This document shows positions 26,897 to 36,898 of a DNA stretch of 64,000 nt, in pieces (position 1 is the first letter of the stretch; every line of letters begins with the position of its first letter). Origin of the DNA: Pyrinomonadaceae bacterium (GTDB taxonomy: Bacteria > Acidobacteriota > Blastocatellia > Pyrinomonadales > Pyrinomonadaceae). Location: positions 57,195-121,194 of the forward strand of contig JACMJZ010000021.1 of NCBI GenBank assembly GCA_014380365.1, given 5' to 3'. The position numbers and the translations under genes are program-made. Below the pieces are notes generated by a model. That model made no database searches and was not told the origin of the DNA. It saw nothing but the letters and a program-made list of their open reading frames with translations.

Positions 26897-27241
26897 TTAT
26901 GCTGTGGCGGCGCCGGCAACATGTTTCTCAATCATTCGCGAGATGGCTTCTTTGGAAGTGGCTCCCACCACACGCTCCTCCTCTGTGCCGCCTTTGAAGA
27001 GAATCAACGTTGGGATACCTTTGATTCCGTAGCGCTGTGATATTCCCGGATTCTCGTCAACGTTTACCTTCACCACTCGCGCACTGGCCGCAAACTTTTC
27101 AGCAACCGCAGCCACGGTAGGCTCAAGCATGCGGCATGGAGCGCACCAGGCAGCCCAAAAGTCCACCAGCACGGGCCGGTCTGCCTGCAATACATCTTTC
27201 TCAAAACTGCTGTCACTCACTTCGGTCACGTGTTCGCTCAT
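26897..27241 (-). CDS. trxA: thioredoxin
   Basis: A 114-residue thioredoxin with the redox site DFWAAWCAPCRMLEP (Cys-Ala-Pro-Cys in place of the usual Cys-Gly-Pro-Cys), the buried Asp in VLVDFW, and the cis-proline in GIKGIPTLILF. It should act as a cytosolic disulfide reductase. AAGGAG lies about 8 bases before ATG. The CAPC variant is found in some thioredoxins and may shift the redox potential slightly. Confidence 0.95.
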   Translation of the reverse strand: MSEHVTEVSDSSFEKDVLQADRPVLVDFWAAWCAPCRMLEPTVAAVAEKFAASARVVKVNVDENPGISQRYGIKGIPTLILFKGGTEEERVVGATSKEAISRMIEKHVAGAATA

Positions 27242-27278
27242 TTCTAAGCTCTCCTTTTGTTGCCGGATGCTGGGTTCG

Positions 27279-27368
27279 TCTTTGCGGCCCTTTGCGACAA
27301 ACTTTGCGATCTTTGCGGTTTCGGTCGGTCTTTTCTTAACCGCAAAGCGCGCAAAGGACGCGCAAAGA
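27279..27368. repeat. CTTTGCG/CGCAAAG inverted repeat, copy 2
   Basis: CTTTGCGGCCCTTTGCGACA on the left pairs with GCGCAAAGGACGCGCAAAG on the right. Same family as 20436-20519. Located between glgA and trxA. Confidence 0.75.
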
Positions 27369-27397
27369 AAAAGTCAGTCTAGCAGACTCAGTGCCGC

Positions 27398-28825
27398 TTA
27401 CAGCGCGATTATTTCTTCGTACAGCTTGATGTAGTTTTGAGCGGCGGCTTCCCAGGAATTGTCCATGGCCATGCCATTCAATTGTATCTTTCGCCAGGCG
27501 TCAGGATGATTATAAAAGTAAAGTGCTTCCCGGATTTTATCAAGCATCGGGCCGGCATGATACTCGCGAAACCTAAAACCAGTTCCCGTGCCTTCCTCGG
27601 GATCAAAATCCGTCACCGTGTCGTCAAGCCCACCAGTGGCGCGGACGATCGGCACAGTTGCGTAGCGCATACTGTACATCTGATTGAGTCCGCAGGGCTC
27701 ATAATACGATGGCATGAGAAACATGTCGGCGCCGGCCTCGATCTGATGCGCCAGCGGTTCACCGGCGTAGCCTTTGTAGATTCCCACCCGATTCGTCGCG
27801 CTCTCGTGCCAGCGTTGCAGGAAATCTTCATACTCCTTCGCGCCAGCGCCGAGGGCAATGAAAAACGCGCCAGTCTCGATAATCGCTCCGGCTGACTGTT
27901 TAATCAGATCGTAACCCTTTTGAGCGACGAGCCGGGAGATAATCGCGATGATTGGGCGCTCCGGTTCTTGAGGTAACCCAAAGCGCCGCAGCAGATCAAG
28001 TTTGCACTCGCGTTTTCCAGACAGGTCAGCGGTGGAAAAGTTAGCGGCGATGTATGGGTCAGTCTCTGGATTCCAAAGCTCGTAGTCTACTCCATTGGTG
28101 ATTCCCGCCAACCGATCTCGACGAGCGCGAAGAATCCAGTCCAGCCCGGCGCCTTGTTCGGAGCCTTGAATCTCCTGGGAATAGCGACGGCTCACGGTGG
28201 ATAGAGCATCAGCGGCGAGCAGTCCTGCCTTCAACGCGGAGGCGTTGCCCTCCAGCATGAAGGCGTCCTTCTCGGGGCTTTCACCAAATCCGAGCCACCA
28301 AAGGTCGCGCGCGTTGAAGGCGCCCTGGTAGGCAAGGTTATGTATCGAGAACAGCGTCTTAACGTTTTTGAAGAACTCGTCGTAACGGCGACGCGCGCGC
28401 AGCTCAGCCATAGCGAAGCCGCAGGGCCAATCATTGCCATGAACGACGTCCGGCTGCCAGTCGAGATGTTTGACGAGCGCGAGGGCGGCACGCGAAAAGA
28501 AAGCGAATCGCTCGTGATCGTTTGCATGGCCGTAGATGGAGTTCGCCGAAAAAAAGTCCGGCGCCTCGATTAGGTAAGCGGGTGCTCCCGCGGCGTCACT
28601 TTGGAAGATGCGCGTGGGGCGAACTTGGCCCCGCCACTGCACGGGCACGTCTTCAATGATTTCGTCACTCAGAACTGAGCGGTCGATCTGGCTGTAGAGC
28701 GGGAGAACAATGCGGCAATCAACCCCATGCTTACTCAGCGCCTTCGGCAAAGCGCCCGCGACATCGGCGAGTCCGCCGGTCTTGGCAAAGGGCACAACTT
28801 CAGATGAAAGAAGGGCGATGCGCAT
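27398..28825 (-). CDS. glgA: glycogen synthase (ADP-glucose type, GT5)
   Basis: The 475-residue enzyme begins MRIALLSSEVVPFAKTGGLA, with the KTGGL motif that binds ADP-glucose in starch and glycogen synthases. The middle and C-terminal half shows FSIHNLAYQG, TVSRRYSQEI, NGVDYELWNP, IISRLVAQKG and the conserved end MPSYYEPCGLNQMYSMRYAT. It transfers glucose from ADP-glucose to alpha-1,4-glucan. The ATG at 28825 gives the family N-terminus; the open frame continues 27 bases upstream to a TTG without similarity. No other glycogen gene is in the window. Confidence 0.96.
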   Translation of the reverse strand: MRIALLSSEVVPFAKTGGLADVAGALPKALSKHGVDCRIVLPLYSQIDRSVLSDEIIEDVPVQWRGQVRPTRIFQSDAAGAPAYLIEAPDFFSANSIYGHANDHERFAFFSRAALALVKHLDWQPDVVHGNDWPCGFAMAELRARRRYDEFFKNVKTLFSIHNLAYQGAFNARDLWWLGFGESPEKDAFMLEGNASALKAGLLAADALSTVSRRYSQEIQGSEQGAGLDWILRARRDRLAGITNGVDYELWNPETDPYIAANFSTADLSGKRECKLDLLRRFGLPQEPERPIIAIISRLVAQKGYDLIKQSAGAIIETGAFFIALGAGAKEYEDFLQRWHESATNRVGIYKGYAGEPLAHQIEAGADMFLMPSYYEPCGLNQMYSMRYATVPIVRATGGLDDTVTDFDPEEGTGTGFRFREYHAGPMLDKIREALYFYNHPDAWRKIQLNGMAMDNSWEAAAQNYIKLYEEIIAL

Positions 28826-28899
28826 GATTGATTGTGGAATTTGCAGCGACAAGACTAACGCGGATGAAAGCTTTCAACAACCTGCGAAGCAGGTGGAAG

Positions 28900-29080
28900 A
28901 AAGTAGCCCAGGGCAAGCGTAACGCCGCCCTGGGGACCACCCATAAAACAATCAAGAGCCCGCTTTAGCGGGCGACAGAAACGCAACAATCAATTCTGTC
29001 GCCCGCTAAAGCGGGCTTGCTAATTCTTGAACCCCTGATCCCAGGGTTTCGCTCGCTTCGCTCGCTGCACCCTGGGCCAC
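28900..29080. repeat. nested palindromic elements between glgA and rho
   Basis: The central element at 28957-29017 has perfect 24-base arms (AGCCCGCTTTAGCGGGCGAC on the left and its complement on the right), each arm itself palindromic. It is flanked by two further hairpins, CCCAGGG..CCCTGGG at 28909-28933 and 29040-29076. Together they fill most of the 287-base glgA-rho gap, in which no gene is seen. Confidence 0.8.
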
Positions 29081-29112
29081 ATTCTACCGCCGGCTCTGCC
29101 GGCTCGTTGATT

Positions 29113-30501
29113 CTAGCTTTGCATCGAAGCGAGAAACTCGGCGTTGGTCTTGGCCTTCTCAAGTCGCTCTAAAACCACTTCCATCTGTTCCACGGGAGAC
29201 AGTGGATTCAAGACGCGACGCATTACCCAGATGCGCGCGAGATCCTCCTTGCTAAGCAGGAGCTCTTCTTTACGCGTCCCTGAACGCTGCAAGTCGATTG
29301 CGGGGAACAGTCGCTTGTCGCTCAGCCGGCGGTCGAGGTGAATTTCCGAGTTGCCGGTACCTTTGAACTCTTCAAAGATTACGTCGTCCATGCGTGAGCC
29401 GGTGTCGATTAGCGCCGTAGCGATAATCGTCAACGAACCACCCTCTTCAATGTTGCGGGCCGCGCCAAAGAACCGCTTCGGTCGTTGCAGCGCATTTGAA
29501 TCAATACCGCCGGAAAGAATCTTACCGCTGGGCGGGACCACCGCATTATGAGCTCGGGCCAGGCGCGTGATCGAATCCAACAGAATCACCACATCGCGCT
29601 TATGTTCGACGAGACGCTTAGCTTTCTCAATGACCATGTCGGCGACCTGAACGTGGCGCGTGGGAGGCTCATCAAAAGTTGACGAAATCACTTCGCCGTT
29701 CACCGATCGCTGCATGTCGGTAACTTCCTCCGGCCGCTCATCAATTAACAGAACGATCAGGGTCACTTCCGGATGATTTTGGGTAACTGAGTTTGCAATC
29801 GTCTGCAACAGCATTGTCTTGCCGGTGCGAGGCGGCGCCACAATCAATCCACGTTGTCCCTTGCCGAGGGGAGTGACGAGGTCAATGACGCGGGCCGAAA
29901 GATTTTCCGACGTCACTTCCATTCGCAGCATCTCGTCCGGATAGAGCGGCGTCAGATTATCGAAGAAGACCTTCTCGCGTGCCTGGTCGGGAGACTCGAA
30001 GTTGATTGCTTCAACTTTGATCAGTGCGAAGTAGCGCTCGCCTTCCTTCGGTGGACGAATCTGTCCGCTGACCGTGTCGCCGGTGCGCAAATCAAACTTC
30101 CGTATCTGTGACGGCGAAACATAAATGTCATCGGGACCGGGAAGGTAGTTGTACTCGGGAGCGCGAAGGAATCCGAAGCCGTCCGGCAGGGTCTCCAAAA
30201 CGCCTTCGGAGAAAATCAGACCGCTCTTCTCAGTCTGGGCGGCCAGCACTTTGAAGATCAACTCCTGCTTGCGCATGCCGGTCGCGCCGGGCACGTCCAT
30301 GCCTTTCGCAATGCTGGTCAGCTTGGAGATAGACATCTCCTTGAGGTCAGCCAGGTTTAGAAAACCTTCGCCTCCCTGGGACCGGCCCTCGCGGCCATCC
30401 GTCTCCGGAGCTTCAGCAGTTGCTACTATCGCACCGCCGTTATCGCCGTCGCCGTCGTCGTTGTTAGCGCCGGAAGCGCGTGAACGTGTTCTCTGTGCCA
30501 T
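29113..30501 (-). CDS. rho: transcription termination factor Rho
   Basis: The 462-residue RNA-dependent ATPase has an acidic, low-complexity N-terminus (about 1-45), the Rho N-terminal helical domain, the RNA-binding OB fold ([20 protein letters not shown] and [14 protein letters not shown], the first shortened here to [10 protein letters not shown]), the P-loop VAPPRTGKT, the Walker B region [15 protein letters not shown] and the Q/R loops. It ends transcription at unstructured C-rich sites. AGGA lies before the ATG. The 346-base upstream region may carry the usual Rho autoregulatory leader. Confidence 0.98.
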   Translation of the reverse strand: MAQRTRSRASGANNDDGDGDNGGAIVATAEAPETDGREGRSQGGEGFLNLADLKEMSISKLTSIAKGMDVPGATGMRKQELIFKVLAAQTEKSGLIFSEGVLETLPDGFGFLRAPEYNYLPGPDDIYVSPSQIRKFDLRTGDTVSGQIRPPKEGERYFALIKVEAINFESPDQAREKVFFDNLTPLYPDEMLRMEVTSENLSARVIDLVTPLGKGQRGLIVAPPRTGKTMLLQTIANSVTQNHPEVTLIVLLIDERPEEVTDMQRSVNGEVISSTFDEPPTRHVQVADMVIEKAKRLVEHKRDVVILLDSITRLARAHNAVVPPSGKILSGGIDSNALQRPKRFFGAARNIEEGGSLTIIATALIDTGSRMDDVIFEEFKGTGNSEIHLDRRLSDKRLFPAIDLQRSGTRKEELLLSKEDLARIWVMRRVLNPLSPVEQMEVVLERLEKAKTNAEFLASMQS

Positions 30502-30847
30502 ATCATTCGTTCCTAAATAATTTTCATAACTGGTCCGGCCATATTAACTAGCGGCCGAGGTTTTGGGTCTTTGGAGTTTCGGAAACAGGGAAAGGTTGCG
30601 GAGTGAACAACCGAATTCGGGCGGACCCGCGAAGCCTCTTTACAATTCGCGAGGCTACAACACGATTCTCTTCAAGGATGTTTAGCAATTTATCTCGATG
30701 TCGAACGGGATTAATGCTCTGCTGCGCTGTAACCCGCCCTTCAGAATAAAACTCAGATTAACAAAAGGGGCTTTGAGAATTTGCCATTTGATGCTCGGCG
30801 TTGATTTGCAGAAGCCATTCTACCGATCCGAAACTTCTAATCAAGTC
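30502..30847. other. region between engB and rho, likely rho leader and promoter
   Basis: No gene is seen. The stretch CGCGAAGCCTC...GAGGCTAC near 30629-30658 can form an imperfect hairpin. Rho leaders are known to be Rho-sensitive in several bacteria, so this region may serve autoregulation; that is inference only. Confidence 0.35.
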
Positions 30848-31435
30848 TTAGTGGTTGAAATCGGCCAGGGCGCTTTCGATTGTTCGCCAAATTTCATCGC
30901 GTCCGCTGCCAGTCCTGGCGGAAAAAGTTATCACGCGATCTTTGCTGAACACGCGCTTAGCGCGGCCCAAACTCTCTTTCAACTCGTTGTTAGACAGCTT
31001 ATCGGATTTTGTGGCAACAATTAAGCGTGGCTTGACACTATGCTCAAGCCATTCGTGAAGCTGCAAATCCAATTTTGTGGGTTCGTGGCGCGAATCTACG
31101 ATGTGAATTGATAGCACAAGCTGCGACCGCTTGGCAAGGTAGCTCGAAACCATTTCGCCCCAGGTTGATTTAATCGCTTTCGGTACGCGAGCGTAACCGA
31201 ATCCAGGCAGATCGACAAATCGGAACTTCCTATTGATCAGGAAAAAATTCAGCGATTGCGTCCGGCCCGGAGTGGAAGAGGTGCGGGCCAGCCCCTTCAC
31301 TCCGAGCAGGGAGTTAATCAAGCTCGACTTCCCAACATTCGACCGGCCCATGAACGCAATCTCGGGCAGTGAGCCGATCGGCCAGTCGTTTTCGCTGAAA
31401 CTGCTCTTCAGGAATTCGGTGCTCGTAACTTTCAT
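30848..31435 (-). CDS. engB: ribosome biogenesis GTPase EngB (YsxC/YihA)
   Basis: The 195-residue Era-like GTPase has G1 GRSNVGKSS, a G2 Thr in TSSTPGRTQ, G3 DLPGFGYA and G4 TKSDKL. It supports assembly of the large ribosomal subunit. Its place after lon follows the lonA-ysxC order known from Bacillus, here with one extra gene in between. No Shine-Dalgarno is visible before the ATG. Confidence 0.96.
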   Translation of the reverse strand: MKVTSTEFLKSSFSENDWPIGSLPEIAFMGRSNVGKSSLINSLLGVKGLARTSSTPGRTQSLNFFLINRKFRFVDLPGFGYARVPKAIKSTWGEMVSSYLAKRSQLVLSIHIVDSRHEPTKLDLQLHEWLEHSVKPRLIVATKSDKLSNNELKESLGRAKRVFSKDRVITFSARTGSGRDEIWRTIESALADFNH

Positions 31436-31493
31436 TCTTGACCAGAGCAGCCGAATCGCGCATGCCCATTGCTGAGAAGCCTAACTACCCGTC

Positions 31494-31949
31494 TTAAGAC
31501 TGCCCCACAGCTTGGCCCTTCGCGACCCGTTCGGCACTCATCTCCGCGAATTTCTTCATGCGCTCTCTCATCGCGGTAATCTTCTGTTCGCTTTCGGGAA
31601 TACGCTTCACGAGCGTCTCGAGGTTGAGCAGGAAATCAGGGCTGCCAAACATCGCGCGGACTTCCTCGATGATGGGCTGAATCTTCGCGTAGACAAAGAT
31701 GTGCTCTCCGTTTGACTCATTGAACAGTTTCTCGTCGATAGCGCCATTGTTAACCATTGCGGCGGCCATCTCCCAATAGGAAAGGACCATGCGATAATGG
31801 CCGCTATGTTCGCTCAGGAGCGTATCGATTACGTCCTGCACGCTCGTTGGATTGAAGGTGAACATCCAGTTGCGCGCTTCGCGCATGACAGTTTCGCGCC
31901 TGAGGTCATAGAGCTTCAGAATCAAGTCTGCGTCTTGTTGTTTACTCAT
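31494..31949 (-). CDS. conserved protein of unknown function between lon and engB
   Basis: A 151-residue, mostly alpha-helical soluble protein with no motif I can assign. It starts MSKQQDADLILKLYDLRRE, is rich in charged helices, and ends with a basic/Ala/Gln tail. GAGGAGA a few bases before the ATG gives a strong ribosome binding site. It is on the same strand as lon and engB, so it may be co-transcribed with protein-quality-control genes. It has no signal peptide or membrane segment. Confidence 0.7.
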   Translation of the reverse strand: MSKQQDADLILKLYDLRRETVMREARNWMFTFNPTSVQDVIDTLLSEHSGHYRMVLSYWEMAAAMVNNGAIDEKLFNESNGEHIFVYAKIQPIIEEVRAMFGSPDFLLNLETLVKRIPESEQKITAMRERMKKFAEMSAERVAKGQAVGQS

Positions 31950-32082
31950 TTCGTTCTCCTCGGTGGTTGGTTAATGGAACAGGTGAGCGTGGTTCAGAGT
32001 TCGCCCTTACGGCGTCGCACACGCAGACGCACACAAAGATCGAACTCTAACCCGCGGGAAGTTGCTCAGAAGTAAGCAGTCG

Positions 32083-34512
32083 TTAACTTGTTTGAATGCC
32101 TTGCGAAGGTGGCTCAGTCGTCCAGATTGGCGGCGCCTTCGTCTCCTCTGGCGTCGTAGCCACGGCCGGCAGTGCGTCCTCGAGCGCCAGCGCCAACACC
32201 TCATCAATCGTCTCTACCAGATTGATGCAGAGCGCATTACGAACTTCCTCGGGAACGTCGGGCAGATCCTTCTCGTTGTCTTTCGGCAAAATAATCGTGT
32301 CAATCCCAAAACGATGAGCTGCCAGCAGCTTCTCTTTCACGCCGCCAATCGGGAGTACGCGGCCGCGAAGAGTAATCTCTCCGGTCATCGCCACATTTTT
32401 TCTCACAGCCGCTCGCGTCAGAGCCGATGCCATGGCGGTGGCCATCGTGATGCCCGCCGAGGGACCGTCTTTCGGAATCGCGCCTTCGGGAACGTGGATG
32501 TGCAGATCGCGTTTGCGAATAAAGTCGAGATTCAACGAGAGCCGTTCCGCACGCGCTTTGATACACGTCAAAGCTGCCTGGGCAGATTCCTGCATGACGT
32601 CGCCGAGTTTGCCAGTCAGCATCACTCCGCCGCGTCCTTTGGTGAGCGTCGCTTCAATCTGCAAAACTTCCCCGCCAATTTCGGTCCACGCCAACCCGGT
32701 TGCCAGCCCGACTTCGCTTTCCGCAGCCACCACTTGCTGTCGAAACTTGATTGGTCCAAGCATCTCGCGCACGCGTGCGGCATCGATCGTGTCTTTGAAA
32801 TCCCCGGCAACAGTTTCTGAAACGAAGCGTCGCGCCAGCTTGCGGAAACATGATCCGATCTCGCGTTCGAGATTACGAACGCCCGCTTCGCGCGTGTAAT
32901 GGCGGATGACCTCAATCAGGCCCGCATCAGTGAAATCAATTTGCTCTGGTTTTAGTCCATTGCACTCGGCCTGTTTGGGAACCAAATGCCGCTTCGCGAT
33001 TTCGAGTTTCTCCGTTTCGGTGTAGCCGGAAAGGCGCAGAATCTCCAGGCGGTCCTGTAGCGCGGGCGGAATCGTGTGTAGTACGTTTGACGTGGCAATG
33101 AAGAATACTTTTGAAAGGTCGTATTCCACGTCGAGATAGTGGTCCTGGAACGTGTGGTTCTGTTCCGGGTCAAGGACCTCCAACAACGCCGAACTCGGGT
33201 CGCCGCGGAAGTCGGCGCCCAACTTGTCTACTTCGTCCAGCAGCAGCACGGGATTCACAGTTCCCGCTTTCTTCATCATCTGAATGATCTGGCCGGGAAG
33301 CGCACCGATGTAAGTCCTGCGATGACCGCGAATCTCTGCTTCGTCGCGAACGCCGCCGAGCGACAGCCGGACAAACTTGCGGCCGGTGGCGCGAGCAATC
33401 GATTTACCCAGACTGGTTTTGCCAACTCCCGGAGGTCCCACGAAACAGAGAATCGAGCCCTTCGGATTCTTGACCAACTGACGGACGGCAAGATACTCAA
33501 GGATGCGTTCCTTGATCTTCTCCAACCCAAAGTGATCTTCGTTGAGTACTTCTTCGGCTTTGGCGAGGTCCTTGATCTCTTTGCTCTTCTGTTTCCAGGG
33601 GACATTCACCAGCCAGTCGATGTAGGTGCGCGAGACAGTCCCCTCGGCGGACATCGGCGGCATGGCCTCGAGGCGGTGCAGTTCCTGAAGGGCTTTTTGC
33701 TTGGCCTCCTCAGTCATGCCAACTTCTTCGATCTTCTTCTTCAGCTCCTCAAGTTCAGCCTTCTCGTCCTTGCGGCCCAACTCTTTGTGAATCGCCTTGA
33801 TTTGTTCGTTGAGGTAGTACTCTTTCTGCGCTTTCTCCATCTGACGCTTGACGCGCGTTTGAATCGAGCGATCAAGCTGTCGCTTTTCGATTTCCATTTC
33901 CAGGAGTTCGATTAAACGCGCCAGGCGAGCTTGGGAAGAAAACAATTCAAGGATGCCCTGTTTGTCCTCGACGGTGATGCGCAGTTGCGAAGCAAGCGCG
34001 TCAGCGAGGTGCGAAGGGTTCTGATTGCGGAGCGCCGTTTGTAAAGCGTCTGTTTGTGTCTCGGGCGCAAGACGCAGATGCTGTTCAATCAACTGGCCGA
34101 TCTTTTGCACGAGCGCGTCGAGGCGAGCGCCTTCTTCGTTAACTACCGGCGCGCGTTTGACGAGCGCCATGAAAGCGCCATCGGTATTCTCCACGCGGAC
34201 AGTCGTCGCGCGCTCGCGGCCTTCGACCACCACTTTGATCTGTCCATTGTCCTGCTTCTGCGATTGCAGGATCCGGCCCAGCGTCCCTACGCCATAGATC
34301 TGGTCAGGCGCCGGTTCATCGACAGTGGCGTCGTGTTGGGTAGCCAGAAAGATGGTGCGGTCAGCGGCGAGAGCTTGCTCGAGCGCGCGCACCGAACCCT
34401 GGCGGCCTATCTTGAAGGCGACTTTAGTGAAAGGGAAAATTACGACATCGCGAATCGGAACCATTGGGTACCACGCAACGTCGGCTGGCGTACGATCTGA
34501 GTATTCTTCCAT
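32083..34512 (-). CDS. lon: ATP-dependent protease La (Lon)
   Basis: The 809-residue protease has the Lon N-terminal substrate domain (from about 15, [13 protein letters not shown]), a coiled-coil region around 190-280, an AAA+ module with Walker A GPPGVGKT and Walker [10 protein letters not shown], and the C-terminal protease domain with the catalytic Ser in KDGPSAGIT and Lys in [10 protein letters not shown]. It degrades damaged and regulatory proteins in the cytosol. It follows clpX on the same strand, matching the clpP-clpX-lon order of many bacteria. Confidence 0.98.
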   Translation of the reverse strand: MEEYSDRTPADVAWYPMVPIRDVVIFPFTKVAFKIGRQGSVRALEQALAADRTIFLATQHDATVDEPAPDQIYGVGTLGRILQSQKQDNGQIKVVVEGRERATTVRVENTDGAFMALVKRAPVVNEEGARLDALVQKIGQLIEQHLRLAPETQTDALQTALRNQNPSHLADALASQLRITVEDKQGILELFSSQARLARLIELLEMEIEKRQLDRSIQTRVKRQMEKAQKEYYLNEQIKAIHKELGRKDEKAELEELKKKIEEVGMTEEAKQKALQELHRLEAMPPMSAEGTVSRTYIDWLVNVPWKQKSKEIKDLAKAEEVLNEDHFGLEKIKERILEYLAVRQLVKNPKGSILCFVGPPGVGKTSLGKSIARATGRKFVRLSLGGVRDEAEIRGHRRTYIGALPGQIIQMMKKAGTVNPVLLLDEVDKLGADFRGDPSSALLEVLDPEQNHTFQDHYLDVEYDLSKVFFIATSNVLHTIPPALQDRLEILRLSGYTETEKLEIAKRHLVPKQAECNGLKPEQIDFTDAGLIEVIRHYTREAGVRNLEREIGSCFRKLARRFVSETVAGDFKDTIDAARVREMLGPIKFRQQVVAAESEVGLATGLAWTEIGGEVLQIEATLTKGRGGVMLTGKLGDVMQESAQAALTCIKARAERLSLNLDFIRKRDLHIHVPEGAIPKDGPSAGITMATAMASALTRAAVRKNVAMTGEITLRGRVLPIGGVKEKLLAAHRFGIDTIILPKDNEKDLPDVPEEVRNALCINLVETIDEVLALALEDALPAVATTPEETKAPPIWTTEPPSQGIQTS

Positions 34513-34674
34513 GATTATTACTGAAACAATTTATTCCGGGTTCTGCGCGAAGGGCGAGCCGCCTGGATTGCCGTCTCGCCCTTTATTACACGTCTAATTG
34601 TATGGTATTTCCCCGGTGCGCGCTACCAGGCGTTAGCTGGCTTCGAGCGACGGATTAACACAACGCTGATCGGG

Positions 34675-35919
34675 CTATGCTGCCGCACCATCGACTCCGG
34701 TCAATCCTTCGCCCGGAATCGCGCGTCTCCGTTCGACCATCTCGCTGGTAATCACAAACTCCTTGACGCGCTTCTGCGAGGGCAAAGTGTACATCGCGTC
34801 AAGCAGTAGCTCTTCGAGAATCATCATCAACCCGCGCGCGCCAACTTTCCTTTCCACAGCCTGGCGAGCGATTGCTTTTAACGAATCCTCGGTGAATTTG
34901 AGTTTCACGTTATCGAAGTCAAACTTCTTCTGATACTGACGCACCAGCGCGTTTTTCGGTTCAGTAAGAATCTTGATCAGCGCGGCCTCATCGAGTTCGT
35001 GGAGCACACCGCAGACAGGCAAGCGGCCAACAAACTCCGGAATCAGTCCAAACCGGATCAAATCCTCGGGCTGAACTGCGGCGAGCGCTTCCGCATGCCG
35101 GTGGGCCCCGCTCTTTACTTCGGCCTGGAAACCGAGCGACTTGTTGCGCAGCCGGCGGCCAATAACTTTTTCCAGCCCTACGAAAGCGCCGCCGCAAAGG
35201 AAGAGAATGTTTGCCGTATCGATCGGGAAAAACTCCTGGTGCGGGTGCTTGCGGCCACCCTGCGGCGGAACATTGGCGATGGTCCCCTCGAGAATCTTCA
35301 GCAACGCCTGCTGCACGCCCTCGCCGGAAACGTCGCGCGTGATCGAAGGGTTCTCATCCTTGCGGCAAATCTTGTCGATCTCGTCAATATATATAATGCC
35401 CTGTTGGGCACGTTCCACGTCGCCGTTTGCGGCCTGTAGCAATTTCAGAATTATGTTCTCTACGTCTTCGCCAACGTAACCGGCTTCGGTCAGCGTGGTG
35501 GCATCGACGATGGTGAACGGTACACTGAGCATTCGCGCGAGCGTTTGCGCCAGCAGAGTCTTGCCCGTGCCAGTCGGTCCAATCAGCAGGATGTTCGCTT
35601 TTTGGATTTCAACGTCGGAACGTCTGCGGCCCAACTCAATCCGCTTGTAGTGTTGGTAGACGGCGACGGCCAGACGTTTCTTGGTTTCATCCTGTCCGAT
35701 CACATACTCGTCAAGAAAGCTCTTGATTTCGCCGGGCTTTGGCAGCGGCGGACGAGTCGCGACGGATTCGGCTTGTTGATCGTCGGTGATGATCTCATTG
35801 CAGATGTCGATACATTCGTTGCAGATGTAGACGGTGGGACCCGCAATGAGTTTCTTAACTTCATTCTGCGACTTGCCGCAAAATGAACAGCGCAGCGTGT
35901 CGTCGGTTCGTCTAACCAT
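34675..35919 (-). CDS. clpX: ClpX, ATP-dependent unfoldase of the ClpXP protease
   Basis: The 414-residue protein has the N-terminal C4 zinc-binding domain ([14 protein letters not shown] and CNECIDIC), Walker A GPTGTGKT, Walker [10 protein letters not shown], sensor residues in the small domain and the pore loop region [11 protein letters not shown]. The IGF-type loop that docks to ClpP is in the expected place. It unfolds tagged substrates and passes them to ClpP. GAAGGAGA precedes the start. A separate gene for a second zinc-binding domain lies immediately upstream. Confidence 0.98.
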   Translation of the reverse strand: MVRRTDDTLRCSFCGKSQNEVKKLIAGPTVYICNECIDICNEIITDDQQAESVATRPPLPKPGEIKSFLDEYVIGQDETKKRLAVAVYQHYKRIELGRRRSDVEIQKANILLIGPTGTGKTLLAQTLARMLSVPFTIVDATTLTEAGYVGEDVENIILKLLQAANGDVERAQQGIIYIDEIDKICRKDENPSITRDVSGEGVQQALLKILEGTIANVPPQGGRKHPHQEFFPIDTANILFLCGGAFVGLEKVIGRRLRNKSLGFQAEVKSGAHRHAEALAAVQPEDLIRFGLIPEFVGRLPVCGVLHELDEAALIKILTEPKNALVRQYQKKFDFDNVKLKFTEDSLKAIARQAVERKVGARGLMMILEELLLDAMYTLPSQKRVKEFVITSEMVERRRAIPGEGLTGVDGAAA

Positions 35920-35954
35920 ATCTTTTGGGAATCTCCTTCGAGTTTCGATCGAAC

Positions 35955-36176
35955 CTACTTAGTGAGAACCGGGGAGTGTTGGGAAATTTCCGGACTCGTA
36001 ACCATCTCGTGATAGCGCTCTACACACTCGTTACAGATAAAAGCGCTCTTGCCAATCATTCGTTTGGGAACGCCCGGCGCGCGCTGTGGCGTTCCGGTAA
36101 CGATATTGGCAACCTCACCCTTTGACCGTCCGCAAAATGAGCAGCTAAAGCCACGAGCCTTCATTTTTGCAATCAT
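35955..36176 (-). CDS. stand-alone ClpX-type C4 zinc-finger protein
   Basis: The 73-residue product is essentially the zinc-binding N-domain of ClpX on its own: [19 protein letters not shown] and [14 protein letters not shown] give the two CxxC pairs, and [11 protein letters not shown] matches the helix-strand between them. A stretch rich in Pro and Arg ([12 protein letters not shown]) is inserted between the pairs. No ATPase domain follows. GGAG 8 bases upstream of ATG supports translation. It sits between clpP and clpX on the same strand. In ClpX this domain dimerises and recruits adaptors and substrates, so this small protein could be an adaptor or a competitor; that is inference. Confidence 0.8.
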   Translation of the reverse strand: MIAKMKARGFSCSFCGRSKGEVANIVTGTPQRAPGVPKRMIGKSAFICNECVERYHEMVTSPEISQHSPVLTK

Positions 36177-36200
36177 CGGGTGTCTCCAATAGGGGTCGCG

Positions 36201-36785
36201 TTATTCGCGGTGAGCGATCACCTCGTCTATTAAACCATAATCCTTGGCTTGCGCCGCAGACATTATTTTATCGCGTTCGACGTCGCGCTCGACGGTTTCA
36301 AACGTTTGGCCGGTGTGCTTGGCAATAATCTGTGACGTCAATTCGCGCATGCGGAGGATCTCTTCGGCTTGTATGCGGATATCCGTCGCCTGACCCTGCG
36401 ACCCACCGGTGGGCTGGTGAATCAGGATGCGTGAGTTTGGCAGTGCGAAGCGTTTTCCTTTGGCGCCGGCGGTCAACAGCAGGGCCCCCATCGAAGCACA
36501 CTGACCGACGCAGATCGTGGTGACGTCCGGCCGGATGAATTGCATGGTGTCGTAAATAGCCATCCCGGCGGTAATGGAACCGCCAGGCGAGTTGATGTAG
36601 ATGTTGATATCTTTTTCCGGGTCTTCGGCTTCCAGGAAGAGAAGCTGCGCGACGATCAGGTTAGCGATTTGATCGTCGATGGGCGTGCCCAGGAATATGA
36701 TGTTGTCTTTGAGGAGTCGAGAGAAAATGTCGAACGCACGCTCACCGCGCGACGTTTGTTCGACCACCATGGGGACTAGAGCCAT
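36201..36785 (-). CDS. clpP: ClpP protease subunit
   Basis: The 194-residue serine peptidase shows the family catalytic triad: Ser in [11 protein letters not shown], His in [10 protein letters not shown], and Asp in [31 protein letters not shown] is the handle and substrate-binding segment. It forms the barrel degraded-peptide chamber with ClpX. It follows tig and precedes the zinc-finger and clpX genes on the same strand. GAGGTT lies about 10 bases before ATG. Confidence 0.98.
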   Translation of the reverse strand: MALVPMVVEQTSRGERAFDIFSRLLKDNIIFLGTPIDDQIANLIVAQLLFLEAEDPEKDINIYINSPGGSITAGMAIYDTMQFIRPDVTTICVGQCASMGALLLTAGAKGKRFALPNSRILIHQPTGGSQGQATDIRIQAEEILRMRELTSQIIAKHTGQTFETVERDVERDKIMSAAQAKDYGLIDEVIAHRE

Positions 36786-36811
36786 ATGCTGAGTAACCTC
36801 TCAAAATAAGA

Positions 36812-36898
36812 AACCAGAATTCAGAATTAAGGAGTCAGAAGAAAAACCATCACCGCGATCTTATTCTGACTCCTGACTCCTGACTTCTGGCTCCTGCG
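36812..36898. repeat. inverted repeat overlapping the 3' end of tig
   Basis: CCAGAATTCAGAATTAAGGA with AGTCAGAAGA on the left is complementary to TTCTGACTCCTGACTCC and ACTTCTGGCTCC on the right. The right arm is translated as the last residues of trigger factor (EPEVRSQESE), so the repeat has taken over the gene end. Confidence 0.6.
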
